A stretch of 25,655 nt of DNA from an uncultured Oscillospiraceae bacterium (GCA_934232845.1 CAKQGD010000024.1:1-25655); one strand, 5' to 3'. Counted from the stretch's first letter, positions 14,632-21,727 are shown. Numbers and translations are program-made. Notes: generated from the sequence alone by a model not told the origin.

Positions 14632-15156
14632 TTATACAATAACTTGCCTTAGCGCTGTATCAATTAAAGCATTTCTTCCATAAGTAGTTGTTACATTGTA
14701 GTTTTTAACTTCAATACTGGAACCTATTGTATAAAAGTCTGGTCTTGAGCTTCCTTTTGTACCATAAGAAACCCCTTCTCCATTAAGGAATGATTTTTGC
14801 GCTTCGTAATCTGGATTCAAATTACCCACATAAATCTCTGATTCTCTCCATGAAGGCCTTTCTTCTATTGTATCATTTTCGGCATCTGCAATTAACAGTT
14901 TGAACTTATCTTCAATCGAATCATCCGAACCAGCGTCATTCCCCTGAGCAATACCCTCGACCGCCTGTGCTTCGCTCTCCCCGTGTACCTGCTCCAGATA
15001 GCCGTCAAGTGTGGCATCTTCTGTCTCGTTTTTTGTTATCATACCGCCGGATTCTTCTGTTGGCAAGGGCTTTTTCAGTGTATTTTCCTGCGGATCCATT
15101 TTAGATGAAAAAAGAAAATTTACGTCTCCGCCATCCGCTACATAGCAGGAATACAA
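14632..15156 (-). pseudogene. Orphan PD-(D/E)XK-like nuclease toxin fragment, copy B
   Basis: It encodes the same 174 residues as 8570-9094, including GGMIT, IAQGNDA and the D-X8-E-X-K pattern in SRPDFY...SIEVKNY. It too lacks an immunity gene and ends just before a terminator, so the truncation happened before the duplication or was spread by it. Confidence 0.6.
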
Positions 15157-15186
15157 AAGACCCGCTTCGTATGGCAGAAAGAAAAG

Positions 15187-15243
15187 AGCCGCTCGATGAT
15201 ATACACTCCATTTTGGGGTGTATTAGCACATAAGAGCGGCTTT
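15187..15243. terminator. Nested hairpin terminator after the 108-aa immunity gene (B)
   Basis: This is the exact copy of 9125-9181: outer stem AGCCGCTC/GAGCGGCT, inner stem ATACACTCC/GGGGTGTAT. Confidence 0.65.
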
Positions 15244-15273
15244 TTATAGTGTATGATTACTATAATCTTAGAT

Positions 15274-15600
15274 TCATAACAAAGACATCTGCAATTCCTT
15301 TTCCACTTGATCTAACAAGCTGTCAATTGGTTGATCCAAGGAATAAAGATCACCATCTTCTGTGATATTTTTTAAAACATCTTCCTCATTATCTGCCCAT
15401 TCAATTACAAGGTTCCTCTGTCCATTGGGGAAAAGAAGCAGTGTGGGCTTACAAAACGTATTTTTTCTTTTGAAAAATTTTCCACTTTTGAATAGTCTCT
15501 GTTGAAAACCATTTTTTAAAAAAATTTTTTCCACAGCAGTTATATACGGCAACAAATCACCATAATCATTTTTTATTTCTATAATTTCATAAGTATTCAT
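15274..15600 (-). CDS. Probable immunity protein for the 816-aa toxin, copy B
   Basis: It is identical to the 108-aa protein at 9212-9538, with the same 4-bp gap to the preceding toxin stop and the same ribosome site. Two intact immunity copies are present for two intact toxin copies. Confidence 0.55.
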   Translation of the reverse strand: MNTYEIIEIKNDYGDLLPYITAVEKIFLKNGFQQRLFKSGKFFKRKNTFCKPTLLLFPNGQRNLVIEWADNEEDVLKNITEDGDLYSLDQPIDSLLDQVEKELQMSLL

Positions 15601-15604
15601 AACA

Positions 15605-18055
15605 CTATTCTTCCTTTCCTAAAACAATTCTTATTATGCCTGTTTGACCAGACGAAATCTTAAAATACGCTCCCTCATGATGACTTTTGGCAATCGGATG
15701 AAATTGCAATATTTTATCTCCACCCCAATGTAAGCGATATCCTCCGCCATCTTCAAAAGGTATTCCTCTTAAACTTCCGCGTCCTAATGGAAGAGGGTCA
15801 TATCCACTTTCCTTTAAAGAATAGAACACGATATCAGGTGCCACTTTTTTTAGTTGATTCGGGAATAAAAATAATAAGTCCAATTCATTATTGGTAACTT
15901 TCTGATTAAAAATACTTCCTTCTTTTATTTCTAACAAAGTAACTCTATCATTGTTTTCTTCGTCTGTAAGATTCGATTTAGCACCTGAAACATCTGGCTT
16001 TTCCTGATCTTTCCCCGCAAGAGACGCCTGCTGCACAATAAGAACGTCCTCTTCCGTCGCCTTGTCCCACCAGCGCCGACCATATTCTCTTTTCAGCTCC
16101 TGCACCGCGTCCGGCGTCAGGTTCTTGTACAGCGGCGTATTCAAGGCGGGGTCATCCGTCGCGGCAAGCCCCAGCAGATACTTCGCCTTTTGCAGCTGTT
16201 CCGGCGTGACGGTCTGTGCCCAATCCTCGCCATATTCTTGCGTCAGATAGCGAACCAGCTGTGAGTTCTCCGATGCTGTGGCCGATGCATCGGCAGCAGT
16301 CTCATCCGGCGTCTGTACGGAGGCTTTTTCAGATGGCTTTGATGCTTTTTCAATATTCTCCGTGCTTTTGGCGTCACGTTGCGCCGCCTGCTCCTGCGCC
16401 GGAAAAACTACTCCGCTTTCTGTTATCATACCGCCATTGATATCCGTTTGCAAGGCCGATGTGTCGATCAGGGAAGCTTTTCTCCCGGAGACAACGTTGC
16501 TTCCCGTGCCAAACGCCAGTCCGGACAGCATGCCGCCCAGCGCGTCCAGCCCGAGCTGTATCGCAAAGTCCAGTGCGGCTCTCTTATTTGCCTCCTCTTT
16601 ACTCATGTCCTGATCGATATAGTTCTGTACGTTTTGCCGGATTGCCGACTTATCCGCCAGAATTATCTCGTCTGCAACGGCGTTGAACAGAGAGGTGTTG
16701 ACTTCCTCAGAGCCTTCCGTAAACATCTGTTTGAGCGTGTTTATGATCCACTGCTTTGCGTTGGACGGGCTTTCCAGCTTAAGCAGCTTGTCGAGGGAAT
16801 GCTCCTCAAAAAAGCCCTCTGCAATTCCTGCCAGCAGTCCCACTGTAAACGCCTGATCATCCGTCGCACCGCGTTCCTTCGCTTCTCTCGCGCTGTTGAC
16901 CGCTGCCGAGCCGCTCAGTACCCAGCCTGCGTTCGGCACACCAAGCGCGTGCAGGGCGATCACTCCCGTGGAATCCGCCATGCTCATGCCGGTCTGATAA
17001 AGAAAACTCATCACCGCACCGCTGGTTTCTTCGATTTCCCGCGCGGAGGTTTCTCTTGCGGCTGCCGCCTTGGCGGAGGCGTCCTGATACTGTGTGTTCC
17101 AGTCGATCGGCGCTCTCGGCTCATCTTTTTTCCCGATGTTTCTGGCGGCCTCCTGCAGCAAAAGATCTGTTCCCGCAAGGATATTTCCAAGCAGGTTCTG
17201 CGGAATGGAGGCTATGCTTCCCTCCAGCTTATGTCCTCGGGCATACTCCATTTCAACTGCCTGATCGAGTTTTTTCTGCAAGTCTGCGATTATTTCTTCC
17301 TGCGTGCGGGAATCGCCGTTCCTCTGCGCATCCAAAAGCGCGGACTGCACTGCTGCGTCTTTGATCGTCAATTTTTTCTCGTTTTTACCGACGCCCCCGG
17401 TCATGACCATTTGCGCAGTCTGCTCTTTGATTTCGTCCAGTCTGCGTTCGTTCAGGAAATAGGAGATCCATTCGAGGTATCTTTCCGCTTCTTCTCTGAC
17501 GAAAACATTGTACAGATAATTATAGTTTGTGCGTTCCTCTTCGGTCATATAGCCGTATTTTTCAAGGTCCGAAAGCTGCGCATGCGGTTTCTGGCGCTCT
17601 CCGTTTATGTCGTTGATGTACCGGTATGTAAGATCTCCGCCCGACTCCGTGACAACCGACTTTTCCTGATATCCGGGTCTTTGACTGATATCTCCGAAAT
17701 GCGCCTGTTTTTCCTCAAACCATGCCGCATTTTCCTGCGCTTCCTGTTCGGCCTGCTGACGCGCCAGCAGCTTCGCATCCTCCTGCTGCGCCATGCGCAC
17801 TTCCGCGGACTGATTGGATGTCGTGATTCTGCCGCCGTACTTTTCAAGCACCGCTCGCTCGTTTGGCCCGTGGTAGACGCCGTTTTGATCGGGGATGAAT
17901 TCTGTCTCCTGTGCTGTCGGCAGCACGGCTGTTTCCGATGTGTGGTTTGCCGCTTTTCGCATATACGCCCGCACATAATCGTCATAGTCCGCATATTTCC
18001 CGGCAGAGGCGCTGCCTGCATTCATCTGCCTCTGCGGTGATTTGTCACCCGCCAT
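15605..18055 (-). CDS. Displaced polymorphic toxin module, 816 aa, copy B
   Basis: The protein is identical to copy A. It is the module nearest the 494-aa carrier and begins in the carrier's linker: 17966-18019 matches 19468-19521 at 50 of 54 positions. This suggests it was once the C-terminal end of the carrier and was displaced when the lysozyme-like end arrived. Upstream is a possible weak minus-strand promoter (18089-18117), but no ribosome site precedes the ATG. The toxin domain (683-816) has YRLHWGGDKILQFHP and SHHEGAYFKISSG. Confidence 0.65.
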   Translation of the reverse strand: MAGDKSPQRQMNAGSASAGKYADYDDYVRAYMRKAANHTSETAVLPTAQETEFIPDQNGVYHGPNERAVLEKYGGRITTSNQSAEVRMAQQEDAKLLARQQAEQEAQENAAWFEEKQAHFGDISQRPGYQEKSVVTESGGDLTYRYINDINGERQKPHAQLSDLEKYGYMTEEERTNYNYLYNVFVREEAERYLEWISYFLNERRLDEIKEQTAQMVMTGGVGKNEKKLTIKDAAVQSALLDAQRNGDSRTQEEIIADLQKKLDQAVEMEYARGHKLEGSIASIPQNLLGNILAGTDLLLQEAARNIGKKDEPRAPIDWNTQYQDASAKAAAARETSAREIEETSGAVMSFLYQTGMSMADSTGVIALHALGVPNAGWVLSGSAAVNSAREAKERGATDDQAFTVGLLAGIAEGFFEEHSLDKLLKLESPSNAKQWIINTLKQMFTEGSEEVNTSLFNAVADEIILADKSAIRQNVQNYIDQDMSKEEANKRAALDFAIQLGLDALGGMLSGLAFGTGSNVVSGRKASLIDTSALQTDINGGMITESGVVFPAQEQAAQRDAKSTENIEKASKPSEKASVQTPDETAADASATASENSQLVRYLTQEYGEDWAQTVTPEQLQKAKYLLGLAATDDPALNTPLYKNLTPDAVQELKREYGRRWWDKATEEDVLIVQQASLAGKDQEKPDVSGAKSNLTDEENNDRVTLLEIKEGSIFNQKVTNNELDLLFLFPNQLKKVAPDIVFYSLKESGYDPLPLGRGSLRGIPFEDGGGYRLHWGGDKILQFHPIAKSHHEGAYFKISSGQTGIIRIVLGKEE

Positions 18056-18058
18056 TTC

Positions 18059-18087
18059 TTGACTTCTACTATAGGCTTTGCTATATT
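18059..18087 (+). promoter_or_regulatory. Promoter of the membrane-anchored immunity-like gene
   Basis: TTGACT (18059-18064) and TATATT (18082-18087) are spaced by exactly 17 nt, close to the vegetative consensus, with a predicted start near 18094 and GAGG 8 nt before the ATG at 18118. The gene can thus be expressed independently of the phage late operon. Confidence 0.7.
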
Positions 18088-18088
18088 G

Positions 18089-18117
18089 AAAATAAGAATT
18101 GTAATGAGGATGGTCAA
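18089..18117 (-). promoter_or_regulatory. Possible divergent promoter of the 816-aa gene
   Basis: On the minus strand TTGACC (18112-18117) and TATTTT (18089-18094) are spaced by 17 nt, back to back with the plus-strand promoter. The -10 box matches the consensus at only four of six positions, so it is weaker and less certain. Confidence 0.35.
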
Positions 18118-18675
18118 ATGGATTTAAAGAAAAAAGGTATTTCTGACAGAATAATCAAAATCGTCATAATTTCCTTTTCTGCAGTTATTCATCTGGCACG
18201 TATTTTCCTCTTTGGCTTGATTATCGCTGTCGTTTATTTCATTTCGGTATATTCGTATTTGAATATTGGAAACGCGAAACGACTTCCTCCATTTTCTGCT
18301 CAGCTTTTTGAATCTCCGCTGCCTGTCGAAACCGAATTGCTTGACACCGACCAATATCTGGGTATTCTTCATCACGGCAACAGCGAACGCCAGAAGTATT
18401 ATGCGACTCTTTTGCTCAAAAGCACCCTTTCGCAGGACGAATTGCAGACATATTATGAAAAGATTGCCGCCGATTTTTCCGTTCCTCGTAAAAAGCCTTT
18501 TCCCATCCCGCTTATCTATGATGAACCCGCTTTGGAGGTGCATATCTGCTCTCCGCTGTCCTGTCAGCAAGAATCATACTATCCTCCCGAGGGTCAAACT
18601 TATCCCTTCTGCAACGATACTTTAACACAGATGACTTCTTTTGAAAATATATATTTTGTCTGTGTCGAATATTAA
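18118..18675 (+). CDS. Membrane-anchored protein, probable immunity to the lysozyme-like toxin
   Basis: The 185-aa protein has a basic N-terminus (MDLKKKGISDRIIK), one long or two close hydrophobic segments at about 14-46, and a domain of about 135 aa that would face outside. That domain has four Cys near its end (HICSPLSC, YPFC, YFVCVEY), possibly forming disulfides. It is encoded on the plus strand, convergent with the lysozyme-like gene, and shares a terminator with it. A membrane-tethered external inhibitor is what a peptidoglycan-cleaving toxin would need. The start at 18118 has GAGG 8 nt upstream. I do not recognise the family; the role is inference from place and topology. Confidence 0.5.
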   Translation: MDLKKKGISDRIIKIVIISFSAVIHLARIFLFGLIIAVVYFISVYSYLNIGNAKRLPPFSAQLFESPLPVETELLDTDQYLGILHHGNSERQKYYATLLLKSTLSQDELQTYYEKIAADFSVPRKKPFPIPLIYDEPALEVHICSPLSCQQESYYPPEGQTYPFCNDTLTQMTSFENIYFVCVEY

Positions 18676-18677
18676 GT

Positions 18678-18706
18678 AAAGCGGCTTCTATAAAAGAAGC
18701 CGCTTT
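18678..18706. terminator. Shared terminator between convergent immunity-like and lysozyme-like genes
   Basis: AAAGCGGCTTCT and AGAAGCCGCTTT form a 12-bp perfect stem with a short AT loop. TTTTTCT follows on the plus strand. It lies directly between the two stop codons (18675 and 18709). Confidence 0.75.
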
Positions 18707-18708
18707 TT

Positions 18709-20193
18709 CTATTCCAAAAACTCTTTCATATAGGGAAAATATTCTACCGTCAATTTACCATATCTATCAGCTCCATTATATCCTTTTAAAACTTTTCTCC
18801 ACTGTTCCAATGTAAAGTTATAAAGATTTTCAGGGCTTTCTATAAAACCCGCTTTCTCCGCTTCCATATATAAGGTCGCCGCTATTGTTCTGATATTAAA
18901 AGGAATATCATCTGTAAGCTTTTTCTGGAGCTCCTGATTGCTCCGCGGAAGAAATTTTTCTGTTTCTTCTTTGCCTATATAGTTTTCCCATGCTGCACGC
19001 GCTGTGTTCGGATGAATCGCCCCTAATCCGGTTGTGTGGCTGCCGAAAATACCGGGAAGCATTTCTTCGAATAAAGAATATCTTACTCCTATGTCTGTCA
19101 TGTTATTAGCCAGATTATCTGGAATACTTTGTGTATACATCTCTTTCAGGATAACCGAGCCTATCACCTCTCTTGGAATACCAAACTCTTTTTCCGCCTC
19201 TAAAATTGCTTTTTTGTTGTCGAATATCTCTCTCAAGGATTTTTTCATCCGATGATCTGCTATAGGTGCCAGTGGATTATTGAACACTGTACTTAGAAAA
19301 GTCACCGTAACCGGATCATCTATGTCAAGAATCTGTGGTATTTCAAACGGTGATCCAAGAGAATATTGTCTATCCAAAATTCTATTTAATTCATTTTGTA
19401 TTTTTTCTTCTCTATTATCTTCTTCCTTTCCGTCTTGTCTTTTCAATCCTACCGCTCTCTCCGCATGCGCCCGCGCATAATCGTCATAGTCCGCGTAATC
19501 CCCGGCAGAGGCGCTGCCTGCGTTTTTCCGTCTCTTCCATTCGTTTTGAGTCATCAGTCCGGCGATCGCCGCGTCGCCGACTCCTTCTTTGCGCATCTGT
19601 GCGGCGGCTTCTTGATAGGTCAATTTTTTTGCCGCAGGCTGAGAAACAGCCTGCGCAGCTGCCGGGCTCTGCGGCGATACGCTGTAGGAGCCGAGAACTC
19701 TGCTCTCCGGCTCCGTTTCTTCCCGCCCGCCGCCCGTCTCAAAATTTTCGTACTCGGCCGCCTCGCTCTGCGCCCGGCGGATCGCCCGAATCTGCTCGTC
19801 GATCTCGTCCTTTGCTTCGTCGCGCTGCTTGATGATCTCCTTCTGCTGTTTTTCGTAGCTTTCCTCCAGACGGTTTCTCGTTCTGTCCTCAAGTCCGCCC
19901 GTTCTGCCCGACGCCGTCAGCTGCTGCGGCAGCACCTTCTCCGTCAGCATCCGGTCGAGGTATACCTGCCGCGCCGCCTCGCGTGCGGATTCCTCCAGCT
20001 CCTTTTTCTGCTTTTTGAGCGTCTGCACCGCGCTGCCCGCACCCGCTGCCGGCGCCGCTTCCTGTGCGTCCTCGTCGCGGGCCGTCCCACCCGACGTGCG
20101 GATGCGGTAGCCGCTTGAAGTGCGCCAGTCCCCGTTTTCATCCCGGTACTGGCCGCGCGCGATTCGTTCTTCATCCGTGTATTTTCCGGCCAT
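18709..20193 (-). CDS. Phage carrier protein with lysozyme/transglycosylase-like C-terminal domain
   Basis: In this 494-aa protein, residues 1-35 (MAGKYTDEERIARGQYRD) and the coiled-coil stretch 58-145 (RMLTEKVLPQQLTASGRTGG inside) resemble small virion-associated proteins of Firmicute phages. Residues 190-245 contain MTQNEWKRRKNAGSASAGDYADYDDYARA, split here as QNEWKRRK and NAGSASAGDYADYDDY, the linker reused by the 816-aa proteins. Residues about 315-494 look like a goose-type lysozyme or lytic transglycosylase: FGIPREVIGSVILKE with candidate catalytic E351, TTGLGAIHPNTARAAW, IRTIAATLYMEAEKAG and KGYNGADRYG. It is 63 bp downstream of the holin and has AAAGGGG before its ATG, so unlike the orphan modules it is well placed for expression. 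It may be a virion-borne effector, an endolysin, or both. Confidence 0.65.
   Translation of the reverse strand: MAGKYTDEERIARGQYRDENGDWRTSSGYRIRTSGGTARDEDAQEAAPAAGAGSAVQTLKKQKKELEESAREAARQVYLDRMLTEKVLPQQLTASGRTGGLEDRTRNRLEESYEKQQKEIIKQRDEAKDEIDEQIRAIRRAQSEAAEYENFETGGGREETEPESRVLGSYSVSPQSPAAAQAVSQPAAKKLTYQEAAAQMRKEGVGDAAIAGLMTQNEWKRRKNAGSASAGDYADYDDYARAHAERAVGLKRQDGKEEDNREEKIQNELNRILDRQYSLGSPFEIPQILDIDDPVTVTFLSTVFNNPLAPIADHRMKKSLREIFDNKKAILEAEKEFGIPREVIGSVILKEMYTQSIPDNLANNMTDIGVRYSLFEEMLPGIFGSHTTGLGAIHPNTARAAWENYIGKEETEKFLPRSNQELQKKLTDDIPFNIRTIAATLYMEAEKAGFIESPENLYNFTLEQWRKVLKGYNGADRYGKLTVEYFPYMKEFLE
19468..19521. repeat. First-level linker repeat shared by the carrier and the 816-aa genes
   Basis: These 54 bp, encoding AGSASAGDYADYDDYARA, match 17966-18019 (and 11904-11957) at 50 of 54 positions. 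Sequence on either side is unrelated. It marks where the C-terminal part of the carrier has been exchanged. Confidence 0.8.
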
Positions 20194-20256
20194 ATTTATC
20201 CCCTTTATTCAAAAATCTGATTATGAAATACGATTATTTCGTAATTTTAGAAAAAA

Positions 20257-20514
20257 TCATCCCTGCCCGATCAGATTGTGAAATGCCTCGTGCAGTCCGG
20301 TAGACGCCAGACCGGAGAACACCCCCGCCAGCAGTACCTCAGGCGTAAGCGCGCCCCAATGCATCCACACCGTCAAAACAAGTCCAAGCGCCGCACAAAT
20401 CACCGGGATATACTTGCCGTCAACCGGCACAGCTGTCTTGACCAGATACCCGGCACACAGGCACAGCCCCGCGATCACCGGCACAAAATATTCCGTTAAA
20501 AAATCGATTGTCAT
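20257..20514 (-). CDS. Phage holin, Hol44-like (holin superfamily V type)
   Basis: The 85-aa protein has hydrophobic segments at about 8-25 and 35-55 and a weaker third near 60-75. The end SGLASTGLHEAFHNLIG is typical of this holin family. Holins collect in the cytoplasmic membrane and open it at the end of the phage cycle, letting a muralytic enzyme out. AAGGAG precedes the ATG. It lies between a TM/coiled-coil protein and the lysozyme-like carrier, as expected for a lysis cassette. An open frame with no start codon of its own ends exactly on this ATG (ATGA); see the findings. Confidence 0.8.
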   Translation of the reverse strand: MTIDFLTEYFVPVIAGLCLCAGYLVKTAVPVDGKYIPVICAALGLVLTVWMHWGALTPEVLLAGVFSGLASTGLHEAFHNLIGQG

Positions 20515-20617
20515 CTTCTCTGTCTCCTTTTCCGGCCGCCGGCGCCCTTTGTTTCTTCAGACGGCTTTTCGGCGGCCTCGGTCCTTTTTTCTTCTCCCCG
20601 CTCTTTCGGCGGCAGTT

Positions 20618-20872
20618 TTATCTGTCTTTTTCCAAATCATTGATGCGGTGGTTAGCTGCCCTCATCTGTTCCTCCAGTACCGGTACCCGCCGCGCAAAAT
20701 TGTTGTGTTCCCGCACCTCGCGGGTCAACTCCTCCAGCTTGGTGTCGGTTACTGCCTGCGCCGTACGGATATTTGCATCTGTTTTTCGGGCGGCGGCCAG
20801 ATTGGATACCACCACACCGATCAGCGCCAGCCCGCCCGTAATCAGCGCGGTTAAAATCTCCGTCATGTCCAT
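20618..20872 (-). CDS. Phage TM/coiled-coil protein (holin-accessory or XhlA-like)
   Basis: The 84-aa protein has an N-terminal membrane segment (ILTALITGGLALIGVVVSN, about 6-24) followed by a charged coiled coil (DTKLEELTREVREHNN and VLEEQMRAANHRINDLEK). Small proteins of this shape are common beside holins in Firmicute prophages and are often annotated as hemolysin XhlA-like. It starts 3 bp after the upstream small gene. A 102-bp gap to the holin is unusual in this tightly packed operon. The precise role is unknown. Confidence 0.6.
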   Translation of the reverse strand: MDMTEILTALITGGLALIGVVVSNLAAARKTDANIRTAQAVTDTKLEELTREVREHNNFARRVPVLEEQMRAANHRINDLEKDR

Positions 20873-20875
20873 GCA

Positions 20876-21031
20876 TTACCCGCCGTAGACATCGTCGGCC
20901 AGAGCCGTCAGCTCGGTATACTGCTCGCCCGTGATCTTGCCAAACGCATAGAAGGTGTCAAGCTTTTCCGTGACTTCGATTTTTTCCGTGTAATAATGCT
21001 TTGTAATCAAAGATCTCATAACTCTGTACAT
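20876..21031 (-). CDS. XkdX-like small phage protein
   Basis: This 51-aa protein begins MYRVMRSLITKHYYTEK and ends TFYAFGKITGEQYTELTALADDVYGG. The FGKITGEQYTELT stretch and the short length resemble the XkdX family of PBSX-like phages, usually encoded between tail-fibre and lysis genes, as here. AGGAGG stands 8 nt before the ATG. The function of the family is unknown. Confidence 0.65.
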   Translation of the reverse strand: MYRVMRSLITKHYYTEKIEVTEKLDTFYAFGKITGEQYTELTALADDVYGG

Positions 21032-21062
21032 ATGTATTTCCTCCTTTTACAGTCGAATCAGG

Positions 21063-21072
21063 TCGTATACGA
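21063..21072. promoter_or_regulatory. Palindrome upstream of the cro-like gene
   Basis: TCGTATACGA is a perfect 10-bp palindrome, with the related half-site CATACG at 21079-21084. It lies between the XkdX-like gene and the opposite-strand HTH gene, where an operator for a small HTH regulator would be expected. TATACT at 21126-21131 may be a -10 box, but I see no good -35 box at the right distance. Confidence 0.3.
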
Positions 21073-21170
21073 AAAGTCATACGCAAAAATAGAACTTCGT
21101 TCGACAGATTTCGAGCAATTCCTCTTATACTCTGAGATATATAAAAACATATCGAAAGGGGAAATGTCTT

Positions 21171-21506
21171 GTGGACAAGCATAAAATTTTTGCGAACAAC
21201 CTCAATGCCATACGCAAAGCCCGGAAGCAGTCTCTCGCAGAATTTTCCGCGGAACTTGGAATTCCAAAATCCATACTTCAATCCGTCTTAAAAAATGGAT
21301 AGACCAGTCTGAACACCGCGATTCAGATTTCTGAGGGACTGAACATTTCTCTGGACGCTCTGGTCGGTGAAAATCTGTCGGAGCTGAATCTCTCCTCTTT
21401 CCGTGCCATTCTTCTCAGTCTCAGCTGGTTTGAATCGCTGAGTCCGGACAAGCAAGTCTGCGCCGCACTTTATCTAATCAAGCTGATGGAGGTGCTGAAA
21501 AAATGA
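21171..21506 (+). pseudogene. Cro/CI-type HTH regulator interrupted by an amber codon
   Basis: From GTG at 21171 (AAAGGGG upstream) the frame encodes DKHKIFANNLNAIRKARKQ, then LAEFSAELGIPKSILQSVLKNG, a standard XRE helix-turn-helix. Codon 44 is TAG (21300-21302). The same frame then continues with TSLNTAIQISEGLNISLDAL and on to LIKLMEVLKK and TGA. The residues on either side of the TAG are what an intact protein of 111 aa would have; CAG (Gln) is one base away. TAG ends other genes here, such as the 494-aa gene, so this is most simply a nonsense mutation. It is on the opposite strand to the late genes. Confidence 0.7.
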
Positions 21507-21727
21507 AGCACCCGTCATGCAAAACCAGCAGCAGAATAAAAGCAGAGGAATACCGTCTGCCTCTTGCGGTTTCTCAGATTTTATTTTCCCTAAACGAAGA
21601 TTCATATCCCATCTGTCCCCGATGCGGCGTCACGCTTGAAAGAGAATATCAATCTTTCTGCGACCGATGCGGCCAGTGTCTGGACTGGAACGGCTATCCC
21701 CGAGGCGCTGCCATCGTGAAATACTGA
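21503..21727 (+). CDS. Small zinc-ribbon phage protein
   Basis: The 74-aa protein has two CXXC-type knuckles, YPICPRCGVTL and FCDRCGQCLDW, spaced as in a zinc ribbon. Its ATG overlaps the stop of the HTH gene (ATGA), so the two form a unit, and translation may depend on the upstream frame, which now holds an amber codon. Such ribbon proteins occur as small accessory genes in Firmicute phages. The function is unknown; nucleic-acid binding is possible. Confidence 0.6.
   Translation: MKHPSCKTSSRIKAEEYRLPLAVSQILFSLNEDSYPICPRCGVTLEREYQSFCDRCGQCLDWNGYPRGAAIVKY

Larger units (their letters stand above)
13452..18101. repeat. Identical direct repeat, copy B
   Basis: This is the second copy of the block at 7390-12039, offset by 6062 bp. 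The two copies are separated by 12040-13451, about 1.4 kb with no counterpart in the same state elsewhere: the frameshifted membrane gene, the toxin relic, the zinc-ribbon immunity gene and the unique toxin end. Confidence 0.93.

Noticed and set aside
7390..18101. Transposon or IS as the cause of the large repeat
   Set aside because: There is no transposase, terminal inverted repeat or target duplication at the block ends; the ends coincide with toxin-domain and promoter boundaries instead.
21300..21302. General recoding of TAG as glutamine
   Set aside because: TAG ends the 494-aa and 816-aa genes and long frames elsewhere do not depend on reading it through, so a single nonsense mutation is simpler.
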